64,000 bases of DNA. It comes from Pseudoduganella armeniaca. GTDB taxonomy: Bacteria; Pseudomonadota; Gammaproteobacteria; Burkholderiales; Burkholderiaceae_D. Both the position numbers and the translations under genes were made by a program. The stretch's first letter is position 1. The number at the start of each line of letters is the position of its first letter. The notes under the pieces were generated by a model that saw only the letters and a list, made by a program, of their open reading frames with translations, searched no databases and was not told the DNA's origin. Below are positions 52,505 through 61,747 of the stretch, in pieces. Location of the stretch: contig NZ_CP028324.1 in assembly GCF_003028855.1 (NCBI RefSeq), positions 1,178,001 to 1,242,000 on the forward strand. The letters run 5' to 3'.

Positions 52505-52758
52505 GCCGGCACCACGCGGCCGAGTTGCGCGGCGGGGAGGGCGCGCGTGACGGCGTCGATGACGCGCTGGACGCCCGGTTCGCGCACGCGCAGCCAGACC
52601 TGCATGCGGCTGGCGTGCTCGATGGGCTGCATGCGCAGGAACGACAGGCGGTTGCCGCAGGCGCGGGCGACGAGGCGGCGCAATTCGATGACACGGTCGG
52701 TATCGACCGTGATCAGGATCAGGCGGGCGGCGGGGGGAACGGTGGCAAGCGTCGACAT
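52501..52758 (-). CDS. Small hypothetical protein coupled to ParA-like gene
   Basis: The 85-residue protein begins MSTLATVPPAARLILITVDT, followed by RVIELRRLVARACGNRLSFL and QVWLRVREPGVQRVIDAVT. The pattern beta-alpha-beta-beta-alpha suggests a small ferredoxin- or ACT-like fold, which is inference only. ATG 52758 is the first plausible start; a longer frame to 52902 crosses a palindromic element. The stop overlaps the ParA-like start (ATGA). Confidence 0.6.
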   Translation of the reverse strand: MSTLATVPPAARLILITVDTDRVIELRRLVARACGNRLSFLRMQPIEHASRMQVWLRVREPGVQRVIDAVTRALPAAQLGRVVPA

Positions 52759-52892
52759 GGTGGCTCTCGTGGTTGGGACGCTTCCACGATAGCGATTCGC
52801 GCGTAACTCGGGCGTAAAGAGCCGGGCTGCGATTGTCAATGCGCCGTAAAAACGCCGATGACAGGCGCTAGGTCCGCGTCCCGAATCCACGC

Positions 52893-52941
52893 TGACAGGC
52901 ACCTGATCCAGGGCGGAACGGCCTGGACCAGGTGCCTGTCA
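52893..52941. repeat. Palindromic intergenic element (TGACAGGCACCTG arms)
   Basis: Arms of 21 bp (52893-52913 and 52921-52941) pair with two mismatches around CGGAACG. The loop core GGGCGGAACG is shared with the element at 6597-6649. It lies between the ParA operon and the VWA gene. Confidence 0.78.
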
Positions 52942-52992
52942 CCAGGGGGCGCTGGCGTTCCGGGCAAATACCGGTACCACGGGATAGGTGGA

Positions 52993-54162
52993 CTATTTGG
53001 TCAGCGTCCGCATCGCCTGCTCCAACCCGGCGAGCGTGATCGGGAACATGCGGTTGTTCATCAGCTGGCGGATCACCGCGATCGACTGGCGGTACTGCCA
53101 CAGCCCTTCCGGCTCCGGATTGAGCCAGACGAATTTCGGAAACGCGTGCGTGAAGCGGGCCAGCCACTCGGCTCCGGCCTCCTCGTTGTTGTACTCGACC
53201 GAGCCGCCCGGCTGCAGGATCTCGTAGGGGCTCATGGTGGCGTCACCGACGAAGATCAGCTTCGTGTCCGGCTTGTACTTGCGCAGCACGTCCCAGGTGG
53301 GGAAGCGCTCGGCGTTGCGGCGCCGGTTGTTCTTCCACAGGTAGTCGTAGACGCAGTTGTGGAAATAGTAGAACTCCATGTTCTTGAACTCGGTCTTGGC
53401 GGCCGAGAACAGCTCCTCCGTGCGTTCGATATGGTCGTCCATCGTGCCGCCCACGTCGAACAGCATCAGCACCTTGACGTTGTTGCGGCGCTCGGGCTGC
53501 ATCTTGATGTCCAGGTAGCCCGCGTTGTTCGCCGTGGCGCGGATGGTCTGGTCCAGCGCCAGCTCCTCGGCCGCGCCTTCGCGCGCGAAGCGGCGCAGCC
53601 GGCGCAGCGCCACCTTGATGTTGCGCGTGCCCAGTTCGCGGTCGGCATCGTAGTCCTTGTAGGTGCGCTGGTCCCACACTTTTACCGCCGTGCGGTTGCC
53701 GCCCTTGCCGCCGATGCGGATGCCTTCCGGATTGGTGCCGCCATTGCCGAACGGCGAGGTGCCGCCGGTGCCGATCCACTTGCTGCCGCCCTCGTGGCGC
53801 TCCTTCTGCTCCTTCAGCAGTTCCTGCAGGCGCTCCATCAGCTTGTCGTAGCCGAATTTTTCCAGCGCGGCCTTCTGCTCGTCCGTCAGCTCGCGCTGCA
53901 TGCGCTGCACCAGCCAGTCCAGCGGGATCGACGCATTGGTCTCGAAGGCGCCGTTGATGCCCTTGAAGTACTGGGCGAAGGCGCGGTCGAACTTGTCGAA
54001 GTGGGCCTCGTCCTTCACCAAGGTCAGGCGCGCCAGGTAATAGAAATCGTCGAGCGACTGGTCGATGACGTTCTGCTGCATCGCCTCCAGCAGGGTCAGG
54101 AACTCCTTGATGGTGACGGGGATCTTGGCGTCCTTCAAGGTGAAGAAGAAGTCGATCAGCAT
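52993..54162 (-). CDS. VWA domain-containing protein (CoxE-like)
   Basis: The 389-residue protein begins MLIDFFFTLKDAKIPVTIKE. A helical first half is followed by a Gly-rich linker (GTGGTSPFGNGGTNPEG) and a von Willebrand A domain (about 225-389). The metal-site motif reads DVGGTMDDH, with KLIFVGDATMSPYEI further on. Paired with MoxR-type ATPases, such proteins act in metal insertion or complex remodelling. The open frame to 54642 is not used; the ATG at 54162 overlaps the acetyltransferase stop by 7 nt. Confidence 0.87.
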   Translation of the reverse strand: MLIDFFFTLKDAKIPVTIKEFLTLLEAMQQNVIDQSLDDFYYLARLTLVKDEAHFDKFDRAFAQYFKGINGAFETNASIPLDWLVQRMQRELTDEQKAALEKFGYDKLMERLQELLKEQKERHEGGSKWIGTGGTSPFGNGGTNPEGIRIGGKGGNRTAVKVWDQRTYKDYDADRELGTRNIKVALRRLRRFAREGAAEELALDQTIRATANNAGYLDIKMQPERRNNVKVLMLFDVGGTMDDHIERTEELFSAAKTEFKNMEFYYFHNCVYDYLWKNNRRRNAERFPTWDVLRKYKPDTKLIFVGDATMSPYEILQPGGSVEYNNEEAGAEWLARFTHAFPKFVWLNPEPEGLWQYRQSIAVIRQLMNNRMFPITLAGLEQAMRTLTK

Positions 54163-54749
54163 GGCCGTTCCTTCGCAAGCAGGTAGTCGAGCTGGGCGCG
54201 CACTTCCGGCCATTCGCCCCGCACGATGCTGTAGACGACCGTGTCGCGCACCGTGCCGTCGCGCCGCAGCGCGTGGTGGCGCAGCACGCCATCGCGTTGC
54301 GCGCCCAGGCGCTCGATGGCGCGCTGCGACGCATGGTTGAAGTTGTCGGTCCGGAAGCCCACCACGGCGCAACCCAGCGTGTCGAACGCATGCCCCAGCA
54401 GCAGCCGCTTGCAGGTGGTGTTGACGTGGCTGCGCTGGCGGCTCTGCGCGTACCAGGTGTAGCCGATCTCCAGGCGATCGAGCGCCGGCACGATGTCGTG
54501 GTAGCTGGTGGTGCCGATGACGGCTTCGCTGGCCGCGTCGATCACGGCGAATGCCAGGCGGCCCGGCCGCATCTCCAGCGCGGTGGCGATGTAGGCGGCC
54601 ACCTTGTCCGGCTCCGGCACGGAGGTGACGCGCAGCTGCCACAGCTTGCCGTCGCAGGCGGCGGCGCGCAGGCCGGGCTCATGGCGTGGCTCGAGCGGTT
54701 CGAGACGCACGCCGTTGGCCGCCAATGAGATGGGGACGACTTCCTTCAT
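54156..54749 (-). CDS. GNAT acetyltransferase (RimJ/RimL-like)
   Basis: The 197-residue protein is of the RimJ/RimL subfamily: VRLEPLEPRHEPGL at the start, then AFAVIDAASEAVIGTTSYHDI, LEIGYTWYA, and RTDNFNHASQRAIERLGAQRDG near the end. Substrate unknown. It is unusual in sitting between a MoxR ATPase and its VWA partner, with a 4-nt overlap upstream and 7-nt downstream, so it is translated with them. Confidence 0.85.
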   Translation of the reverse strand: MKEVVPISLAANGVRLEPLEPRHEPGLRAAACDGKLWQLRVTSVPEPDKVAAYIATALEMRPGRLAFAVIDAASEAVIGTTSYHDIVPALDRLEIGYTWYAQSRQRSHVNTTCKRLLLGHAFDTLGCAVVGFRTDNFNHASQRAIERLGAQRDGVLRHHALRRDGTVRDTVVYSIVRGEWPEVRAQLDYLLAKERPC

Positions 54750-55609
54750 CGGTTGGTGCGCGCCATGTAGACGAGGCGTTCGAACAGGTGCACGTCCTGC
54801 TCGTTCTTCAGCAGGGCGCCGTGCAGCGGCGGTACGATCGATTTGGTGTCCTGGCTGCGCAGCGCTTCAGGCGGGATATCCTCGGCCATCAGCAGTTTCA
54901 GCCAGTCGAGGAACTCGGACGTGGACGGCTTCTTCTTCAGGCCCGAGACGTTGCGCACCTCGTAGAACGTCTGCAGCGCCTGCGCCAGCAGCTCCTGCTT
55001 CAGGTTTGGATAGTGCACCTTGACGATGGCTTCCATCGTGTCCTTGTCGGGGAACTGGATGTAGTGGAAGAAGCAGCGGCGCAGGAAGGCATCCGGCAGC
55101 TCCTTCTCGTTGTTGGAGGTGATGATGACGAGCGGACGATGCCGCGCCGTGACCATTTCGCGCGTCTCGTAGACGTAGAACTCCATCCGGTCCAGCTCAC
55201 GCAGCAGGTCGTTGGGGAATTCGATGTCGGCCTTGTCGATCTCGTCGATCAGCAGCACGACCGGCTCGGGCGCGGTGAAGGCCTGCCACAGCACGCCCTT
55301 GACAATGTAGTTGTGGATGTCGCGCACCCGCTCGTCGCCCAGCTGCGAGTCGCGCAGGCGCGACACGGCGTCGTATTCGTACAGGCCCTGCTGCGCCTTG
55401 GTGGTCGACTTGATGTGCCATTGCAGCAGCGGGCGGTCCAGCGCGGCCGCCACTTCTTCCGCCAGCATCGTCTTGCCGGTGCCCGGCTCGCCCTTGATCA
55501 GCAACGGACGTTGCAGGGTCAGGGCGGCGTTGACCGCCAGTTTCAGGTCGTTGGTGGCGACATAGTTGTCGGAGCCTTCGAAGCGCTTGGCTTTATTGTC
55601 GGGATGCAT
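54746..55609 (-). CDS. MoxR-family AAA+ ATPase
   Basis: The 287-residue AAA+ protein has Walker A GEPGTGKTML (about 39-48), Walker B VVLLIDEIDKAD and sensor 1 LVIITSNNEKELPDAF. MoxR ATPases work with VWA proteins as chaperones that mature or insert cofactors into other complexes. I chose MHPDNKAKRF at 55609 with AGGAAG upstream; the frame to 55693 has no support. First gene of the MoxR-GNAT-VWA operon, divergent from cytochrome c genes. Confidence 0.92.
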   Translation of the reverse strand: MHPDNKAKRFEGSDNYVATNDLKLAVNAALTLQRPLLIKGEPGTGKTMLAEEVAAALDRPLLQWHIKSTTKAQQGLYEYDAVSRLRDSQLGDERVRDIHNYIVKGVLWQAFTAPEPVVLLIDEIDKADIEFPNDLLRELDRMEFYVYETREMVTARHRPLVIITSNNEKELPDAFLRRCFFHYIQFPDKDTMEAIVKVHYPNLKQELLAQALQTFYEVRNVSGLKKKPSTSEFLDWLKLLMAEDIPPEALRSQDTKSIVPPLHGALLKNEQDVHLFERLVYMARTNR

Positions 55610-55852
55610 AAAATGAACTTCCTGGTGACGGAAAAACGTCAAGTATAGGGTGATTTGGCGGCTGCGGCGGTGCCGCTTGGGGCGCTCCGGCAACTTTGTG
55701 GACGACCCGAAACAGCTAGGTTAGAATCAATGATTGGTAGTATGAAAGTCAAGTATTTGTGTAAGCAGCAAGGGGGACCGGGAGACAGCGGCACGCGGCG
55801 CGCCGCCAATGAGTCCCCTCCGATTACCTTTTTTTGATTCATCTAGCCACCC

Positions 55853-56173
55853 ATGACAAAACTCCTCGCACTTCTCGTGCTGGCCGGCGCGGCCAACGCG
55901 GCCATGGCGGCCGACATCGTCGGCAATGCCTCGGCAGCCCGCAACAAGATCGAAATGTGTATCGGCTGCCACGGCATCCCCGGCTACAAGGCCACGTTCC
56001 CCGAGGTGTTCCAGGTACCGAAGATCGGGGGCCAGAATGCGAAGTACATCGAGAACGCGCTGAAGGGTTACCAGAAGGGCGATCGCAAGCATCCGTCGAT
56101 GAAGGGCATCGCGGTCAGCCTGTCCGACCAGGACATCGCCGACATCGCCGCCTTCTACGCGCAGCAGAAATAA
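55853..56173 (+). CDS. Small periplasmic c-type cytochrome
   Basis: The 106-residue class I cytochrome has a signal peptide (ending MAA), one haem site CIGCH (about residues 36-40) and a likely axial Met in HPSMKGIA. It resembles single-domain cytochrome c-553/c4-type proteins that deliver electrons to oxidases. The next gene, 9 bp later, encodes a similar cytochrome, so the two probably form a unit. Confidence 0.88.
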   Translation: MTKLLALLVLAGAANAAMAADIVGNASAARNKIEMCIGCHGIPGYKATFPEVFQVPKIGGQNAKYIENALKGYQKGDRKHPSMKGIAVSLSDQDIADIAAFYAQQK

Positions 56174-56182
56174 GGAGCGACC

Positions 56183-56524
56183 ATGACCAAACTCACCGTT
56201 GCCCTGCTGCTGTCCGCCGCCGCCTTCGCCGCCCAGGCCGGCGGTAATGTCGATGCCGGCAAGGCGCTGACCGAAAAATATGCCTGCGCCACCTGCCACG
56301 GCAAGGACTACAACTCGCCGATCGATCCAAGCTACCCGAAACTGGCGGGCCAGCACCGCGACTACCTGGAGCATGCGCTGGTCGCGTACAAGCGCGCCGA
56401 CGGCGCCAATGGCCGCAACAACGCCATCATGACGGGCCAGGTCAAGCCGCTGTCGAACCAGGACATCCGCGACATTGCCGCCTACCTGCACAGCCTGCCC
56501 GGCACGCTGACGACGCGGCGCTGA
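56183..56524 (+). CDS. Small periplasmic c-type cytochrome
   Basis: The 113-residue cytochrome has a signal peptide (ending AQAG), haem site CATCH (about 36-40), PKLAGQHRDYLEHAL and a likely axial Met in NAIMTGQVKPLS, as in the c4/c5 family. It probably pairs functionally with the preceding cytochrome, like the two halves of a dihaem c4. It ends just before a bidirectional terminator. Confidence 0.9.
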   Translation: MTKLTVALLLSAAAFAAQAGGNVDAGKALTEKYACATCHGKDYNSPIDPSYPKLAGQHRDYLEHALVAYKRADGANGRNNAIMTGQVKPLSNQDIRDIAAYLHSLPGTLTTRR

Positions 56525-56529
56525 TGCAA

Positions 56530-56554
56530 AAACGCCCGGCCAGGCCGGGCGTTT
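56530..56554. terminator. Bidirectional terminator between convergent genes
   Basis: A perfect 11-bp stem AAACGCCCGGC / GCCGGGCGTTT has a CAG loop, with A-rich and T-rich flanks. It lies between the cytochrome gene (+) and the acyltransferase gene (-). Confidence 0.85.
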
Positions 56555-56558
56555 CGAT

Positions 56559-58463
56559 TCAGCGCGGCGCCAGCAGCGCATCCAGCTGGCCGCCAGCGTG
56601 GCGGGCCAGCCAGCGCGCGCCGTGGCCTGACAGGTGGATCGGATCGGCATACATGATCATCTCGCCGTCGATCACCTTGCATTGCTTGTCGTCGCACAGC
56701 ACCGGGAACGGGTCGAACACTGCCACGTTGCGCTGGCCCAGATAGGGCAGCAGGCCTTCGCGGTAGGCGCCGTCGCTGACGCGGGCGGCGGCGGTCGTGC
56801 GGCTGCACAGGTTTTTCGTGCTGAAGTGCAGCGCCCGCGGAATGCAGCCACGTGGATTGCCGCCCGTCGGCGGCGCCAGGAACACGACGACCTTCTTGCC
56901 CAGCCCCTGGTAGTGTTCCACCGTGCGCCGTAACGCTGCGTCGTAGTTGGCAGGCGCTTCGTGCAGCGCGGCGTATTGCTTGCCATCGGCGTAGGGTGTC
57001 CAGTGCGCCGCCAGCACGACCGTGTGCAGCGACGGCGTGCGAGCGACGTAATCCAGCGCCGCTTTCGCCAGCGCGCGGCAGGACTGCGGACCATAATCGA
57101 GCAGGGAGGGGCACTCGCCCCGTCCGATCTGGCGGAACACGAAGCCGCTGGCCGGCCGCGCGGCCGCGTATTCAAGCAGCGTACCGGCATAGATGTTGGC
57201 GAAGCTGTCGCCGATCAGCGCCACGGTCGGCGCCCGCTCCGGGGCGTTACCGCCGTTGCACCAGTCATCTTCCTGCGCGGAGCCGGTCAGCCAGCTGCAA
57301 TCGGCCCGGCTCGGGTAATCGAACTTGTTGAGCATGCGCGCGCGCTCGATATCGGCGAACAGGGTGCCCTGTTGCGGCGGCTGCCAGACAGCCACGACCC
57401 CGAGCAGTACCATTGTCGCGACCAGGCCGCCGGTGCGCGCCGCGCCCTGTTCGCGCAACGGCCTTTCCAGCAGGCGCCAGGTCAGCCAGGCCAGCAGGAA
57501 GCACAGGAAAAACAGCACGTTGCGTTCGCGCTTGGGCGCCTCGTCGAGGATGCGACAGAACGCCAGCAGCAGCCAGTGCCACAGGTAGAGCGGGTAGCTG
57601 ATCTTGCCGATGAAGACCATCGGACCGTTGGCCAGCACGCGGCCCAGCTTGGCCGAGCCGGCGGCGTGGATCAGCAGCAGGGCGCCGCTGACCGGCAGCA
57701 GCGCCTTCCAGCCCGGATAGTCGTGCCCATCGCGGATCGCCTTGAAGGCGACCACGATCGCCAGCAGGCCGGCCAGTGTCAGCAGCTCGGCGCGCCAACC
57801 GCGCGTGGGCTCGTGGCGGCCATGACCGTGCCACCAGCCGAGCAGGGCTCCGGCCAGCAATTCCCACACGCGCGTATGCGGCATGAAGAACGCGGCCACC
57901 GGGTCCGTCTTGATGGTCAGCAGGTTGGCCCCGAACGAGAGCAGGGCCAGTGCCGCGATGACCCAGCCGATCGGCCAGCGCAGGCGCCACGCCCCCCACA
58001 GCACGATCGGATACAGCAGGTAGTATTGCTCCTCGATCGCGAGGGACCACAGGTGCATCAGCGGCTTGCGCTCGCTGGCGGTATCGAAGTAGCCGGCCTC
58101 GCTCCACAGGCGGAAGTTTTCCAGGAAACCGACACTGGAGAGCGTATGGCGCGACAGCTGCGCGAATTCGTCCGGCAGCAGCGCCACCCAGCCCAGCACC
58201 AGGCCCGTCGCCAGCACCAGGCACAGGGCGGGGAAGATGCGGCGTACCCGGCGCCCATAGAAATCGGCCAGGCTGAAGGTGCCGGCCGCCAGCTCCGTGA
58301 GCAGGATGCGCGAGATCAGGTAACCGGAGATGACGAAGAAGACGTCGACGCCGGTGAAACCGCCCAGCAGCTCACCGGGGAAGATGTGGTAGATCAGGAC
58401 GGCAAGGACGGCGACGGCGCGCAGGCCGTCGATATGGGGACGGTAGGAGAGGGCAGCAGACAT
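56559..58463 (-). CDS. Acyltransferase with C-terminal SGNH domain (OafA-type)
   Basis: The 634-residue protein has an N-terminal acyltransferase-3 membrane domain (1 to about 350; YRPHIDGLRAVAVLAVLIYH, GVDVFFVISGYLIS, LWSLAIEEQYYLLYP). A periplasmic SGNH domain (about 385-634) carries the Ser block VALIGDSFANIYAG and the Asp-His block YADPIHLSGHGAR. These fusions O-acetylate surface polysaccharides or lipopolysaccharide. No surface-glycan locus is adjacent, so the acceptor is unknown. Confidence 0.91.
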   Translation of the reverse strand: MSAALSYRPHIDGLRAVAVLAVLIYHIFPGELLGGFTGVDVFFVISGYLISRILLTELAAGTFSLADFYGRRVRRIFPALCLVLATGLVLGWVALLPDEFAQLSRHTLSSVGFLENFRLWSEAGYFDTASERKPLMHLWSLAIEEQYYLLYPIVLWGAWRLRWPIGWVIAALALLSFGANLLTIKTDPVAAFFMPHTRVWELLAGALLGWWHGHGRHEPTRGWRAELLTLAGLLAIVVAFKAIRDGHDYPGWKALLPVSGALLLIHAAGSAKLGRVLANGPMVFIGKISYPLYLWHWLLLAFCRILDEAPKRERNVLFFLCFLLAWLTWRLLERPLREQGAARTGGLVATMVLLGVVAVWQPPQQGTLFADIERARMLNKFDYPSRADCSWLTGSAQEDDWCNGGNAPERAPTVALIGDSFANIYAGTLLEYAAARPASGFVFRQIGRGECPSLLDYGPQSCRALAKAALDYVARTPSLHTVVLAAHWTPYADGKQYAALHEAPANYDAALRRTVEHYQGLGKKVVVFLAPPTGGNPRGCIPRALHFSTKNLCSRTTAAARVSDGAYREGLLPYLGQRNVAVFDPFPVLCDDKQCKVIDGEMIMYADPIHLSGHGARWLARHAGGQLDALLAPR

Positions 58464-58527
58464 CGGGCAGGCAATAAATGGTCAACCTGCAATTGTACAG
58501 GCTGGCCATGGCGCTGCCGCGGCCATG

Positions 58528-58956
58528 CTAGCGAGCGCGCAGCCGCACCGCCTCGATATACGCGTCGCCATCCGGCGGCAAGCCGCTGCGCTGGGACTTC
58601 CAGATCATCTCGCCCAGGCATTCCATGATCTCGTGCTGGGCCTCGTGCGGCGAATCGAGCTTGCGCGCCAGCGCCTCGTAGGCGGCGCGGATGCCGCGCG
58701 GCGAGTCGATCGACACCTGCTCGGAAATCGACAGGTGCATCGACAGGTGCAGGAAGGGATTGGCCTGGCCGCCCTCGACGGAATAGTCGCGCGTCAGCGC
58801 GCTGTCGACGTCGGCCAGGGCCTCGGCGTATTCCGGGTGTTCCAGCACCCAGTCGAGCGCCATCGCCTCGAGCGGCGTCAGCACTTCCTTGGCACCGTGC
58901 TTGCGGAACACTTCGCAGAAAAAGCGGCGGACATCGTGGGAGGAGGGTGTAAACAT
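58528..58956 (-). CDS. DUF1841 family protein
   Basis: The 142-residue cytoplasmic protein starts MFTPSSHDVRRFFCEVFRKH, has LTPLEAMALDWVLEHPEY, and contains the histidine-bearing NPFLHLSMHLSISEQ and HEIMECLGEMIW segments characteristic of DUF1841. The family is widespread in beta- and gammaproteobacteria and has no assigned function. It lies between an acyltransferase gene and rppH, all on the minus strand. Confidence 0.88.
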   Translation of the reverse strand: MFTPSSHDVRRFFCEVFRKHGAKEVLTPLEAMALDWVLEHPEYAEALADVDSALTRDYSVEGGQANPFLHLSMHLSISEQVSIDSPRGIRAAYEALARKLDSPHEAQHEIMECLGEMIWKSQRSGLPPDGDAYIEAVRLRAR

Positions 58957-59074
58957 AAGGGACGGAACTCAAGGCGGCAGCGGGCCGTCATTGTAGATCA
59001 GAACGGCCGAGGCGGCAGAACGAGGCACAGCGCGGCCAGGCGCCATCGCCTGCCGCGTCGTGCTTGTTGAAAGA

Positions 59075-59692
59075 TCAACGCTTGCCGGTTGCCAGGGCGG
59101 CGCCGTCGCAGCCGACGATTTCCGGCGTGGGCGTTTCCTTCGGCGCCGGCTGGCCCTGCTGGCCGCGGCCGTGCGGCTGGCGCAGGTAGCGGGCCGAATG
59201 ACGCCGTTCGCCGTGCGGCGGCCAGGTCAGGAAGCGTGACAGCTCCTGCAGCGCGCGCTGGTAGACCTCGCGCTTGAATTCGATCACGACATCCAGCGGC
59301 ACCCAGTACTCGTGCCAGCGCCAGGCGTCGAATTCGGGATGGTCCGTCAGGCGCAGGTTGACTTCGTTGTCGCGCGCGCACATCCGCAGCAGGAACCAGA
59401 TCTGCTTCTGGCCCCGGTAGTGACCGCGGATCTCGCGCTTGATGAAGTGGTCCGGCACTTCGTAGCGCAGCCAGTCGCGCGTGCGGCCGACGATCTTCAC
59501 GTGCTCGGGCCGTAGTCCGATCTCTTCTTCCAGCTCCCGGTACATCGCCTGCTCGGGCGTTTCACCGTACTTGATGCCTCCTTGCGGAAATTGCCATGAG
59601 TGCTCGCGCACCCGCTTGCCCCACCACACCTCATTATGGGCGTTGAGCAGGATGATGCCGACGTTGGGGCGGAACCCTTCCCGATCGAGCAT
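59075..59692 (-). CDS. rppH: RNA pyrophosphohydrolase
   Basis: The 205-residue Nudix enzyme removes pyrophosphate from triphosphorylated mRNA 5' ends and so triggers decay. The Nudix box is GGIKYGETPEQAMYRELEEE and the N-terminus MLDREGFRPNVGIILLN is family-typical. After about residue 160 a basic, Gln/Gly-rich tail (ending ALATGKR) extends it beyond the E. coli form. The start ATG 59692 has GAGG upstream; a TTG at 59704 is not needed. Divergent from proS, as in many betaproteobacteria. Confidence 0.93.
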   Translation of the reverse strand: MLDREGFRPNVGIILLNAHNEVWWGKRVREHSWQFPQGGIKYGETPEQAMYRELEEEIGLRPEHVKIVGRTRDWLRYEVPDHFIKREIRGHYRGQKQIWFLLRMCARDNEVNLRLTDHPEFDAWRWHEYWVPLDVVIEFKREVYQRALQELSRFLTWPPHGERRHSARYLRQPHGRGQQGQPAPKETPTPEIVGCDGAALATGKR

Positions 59693-60010
59693 ATTGCACC
59701 TCAAACTTTCTGCGGCCTTGCAATCCTTCTACGTTGTTGCCCTCTCCGGGGACGCGTGTCGACGCCATGACGCGTCGCCGGTGCGGGGCTGCGAAGCGGC
59801 GCAACAGTCCAGCCGGCCGCCGGGCGGCACGGCGGGACTGCGCGGTCGATCGAAGCCATACTCAGCCTGCCGGTTGCACTTGCGCAGAGCGAAAGCGCCC
59901 GGGCGGCCCGTCATTTGATCGCATTTGTACAAAGTATGGACGCATCAGCCAGCTAATCCTTTAAAATTAGGTTGATTATAACCCTCTCTTTTTGAAAAGA
60001 ATTCACTGTT
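59693..60010. other. 318-bp divergent spacer between rppH and proS
   Basis: The region holds the promoters for both genes. The half next to proS is AT-rich (TTTAAAATTAGGTTGATTAT, about 59960-59979) and may hold the proS promoter. The other half is GC-rich without a recognisable feature. No gene is visible. Confidence 0.5.
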
Positions 60011-61747
60011 ATGCGTGCTTCCCGGTTTTTTATTTCCACTCTCAAAGAAGCGCCTTCCGATGCTGAAATCGTCAGCCACAAACTGATGATGCGGGCAGGC
60101 ATGATCAAGCGTCTCGGCTCCGGGATCTACACGTACATGCCGATGGGCCTGAAGGTGATTCGCAAGGTCGAGGCCATCGTGCGCGAGGAGATGAACCGTG
60201 CCGGCGCGATCGAGCTGTTGATGCCGCTCGTGCAGCCGGCCGAGCTGTGGCAGGAAACCGGGCGCTGGGACAAGATGGGGCCGGAACTGATGCGCGTCAA
60301 GGACCGCCACGGCCGCGAGTTCGCGATCCAGCCGACCTCCGAGGAAGTGATCACCGACGTGGTGCGCAGCGAGATCAAGTCGTACCGCCAGCTGCCGTTG
60401 AATTTTTACCACATCCAGACCAAGTTCCGCGACGAGCGCCGTCCACGCTTCGGCCTGATGCGCGGCCGCGAGTTCACGATGAAGGACGCGTACTCGTTCG
60501 ACCGCGACCTGGAAGGCATGCAGAAGTCCTACCAGATCATGTTCGACGCGTACACGAAGATCTTCACGCGCTTCGGCCTGAAGTTCCGCGCCGTGGCGGC
60601 CGACAACGGCGCCATCGGCGGCACCGGCTCGCATGAATTCCACGTCATCGCCAGCACCGGCGAGGACGCGCTGGTGTATTGCCCGACCTCCGATTACGCG
60701 GCCAATATGGAAGCGGCGGAAGCGCTGGCGACCGGCACGCGCGCGGCACCGACGGCCGAACTGACGAAGACCGCGACGCCGAAGGCGGCGAAATGCGAGG
60801 ACGTCGCCAAGCTGCTGGGTATCGAGCTGTCGAAGACGCTGAAGACGATCGCGCTGACGGTTGAACAGGAGCAGGACGGCAAGGTCACCAAGCAGTACTT
60901 CATGCTGCTGCTGCGCGGCGACCATGAGCTGAACGAGATCAAGGCCGCCAAGGTGCCGGGCCTGACCGGCGCCTACCGCTTTTCGACGGAAGAAGAGATC
61001 CTCGAAGTGTACGGCTGCAAGCCGGGCTACCTGGGCCCGATCGGCACCAAGGCTCCCGTCACGGTGGTGGCCGACCGCACGGTCGCCAACATGTCGGACT
61101 TCGTCACCGGCGCGAACGAAGTGGACTTCCACTACACGGGCGCGAACTGGGGCCGCGACATGGCCGAACCGCACATCACGGCCGACCTGCGCAACGTCGT
61201 CGAAGGCGATGCCTCGCCGGACGGCAAGGGCGTGCTGGCGATCGAGCGCGGCATCGAAGTGGGCCACGTGTTCCAGCTCGGCACCGCCTACTCGGAAGCG
61301 ATGAAGGCCACCTACCTGGACGAAAACGGCAAGCCGGCGCCACTGCAGATGGGCTGCTACGGCATCGGCGTGACGCGCATCCTGGGCGCCGCCATCGAAC
61401 AGAACTTCGACGACAAGGGCATCATCTGGCCGACCTCGATCGCGCCGTTCGAACTGGTGCTGTGCCCGATGGGCCTGGACCGCAGCGAACTGGTGAAGGA
61501 AGAGACGGAGAAGCTGTACGCCGCGGCGCAGGCGGCCGGCATCGACGTCATCGTCGACGACCGCGGCCTGCGTCCGGGCGCCATGTTCGCCGACTGGGAA
61601 TTGATCGGCGTGCCGCACCGCGTCGTGATCGGCGAGCGTGGCCTGAAGGAAGGCCAGCTGGAATACCAGGGCCGCCGCGACACGGAAGCGACCAACGTGC
61701 CGCTGGCCGACATCGTCGACTTCATCAAGGGCAAAGTACGGCAGTGA
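60011..61747 (+). CDS. proS: Proline-tRNA ligase
   Basis: The 578-residue class II aminoacyl-tRNA synthetase of the bacterial type begins MRASRFFISTLKEAPSDAE. Class motifs are visible in QPTSEEVIT and YHIQTKFRDERRPRFGLMRGREF. An editing (INS/YbaK-like) insertion covers about 230-390. The C-terminal anticodon domain contains DDRGLRPGAMFADWELIG. The ATG has no strong ribosome site. The stop overlaps the next GTG start (GTGA). Confidence 0.96.
   Translation: MRASRFFISTLKEAPSDAEIVSHKLMMRAGMIKRLGSGIYTYMPMGLKVIRKVEAIVREEMNRAGAIELLMPLVQPAELWQETGRWDKMGPELMRVKDRHGREFAIQPTSEEVITDVVRSEIKSYRQLPLNFYHIQTKFRDERRPRFGLMRGREFTMKDAYSFDRDLEGMQKSYQIMFDAYTKIFTRFGLKFRAVAADNGAIGGTGSHEFHVIASTGEDALVYCPTSDYAANMEAAEALATGTRAAPTAELTKTATPKAAKCEDVAKLLGIELSKTLKTIALTVEQEQDGKVTKQYFMLLLRGDHELNEIKAAKVPGLTGAYRFSTEEEILEVYGCKPGYLGPIGTKAPVTVVADRTVANMSDFVTGANEVDFHYTGANWGRDMAEPHITADLRNVVEGDASPDGKGVLAIERGIEVGHVFQLGTAYSEAMKATYLDENGKPAPLQMGCYGIGVTRILGAAIEQNFDDKGIIWPTSIAPFELVLCPMGLDRSELVKEETEKLYAAAQAAGIDVIVDDRGLRPGAMFADWELIGVPHRVVIGERGLKEGQLEYQGRRDTEATNVPLADIVDFIKGKVRQ

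Noticed and set aside
55727..56650. Minus-strand 307-codon frame over the two cytochrome genes
   Set aside because: It lies opposite two well-supported cytochromes with CxxCH motifs and has no recognisable features.
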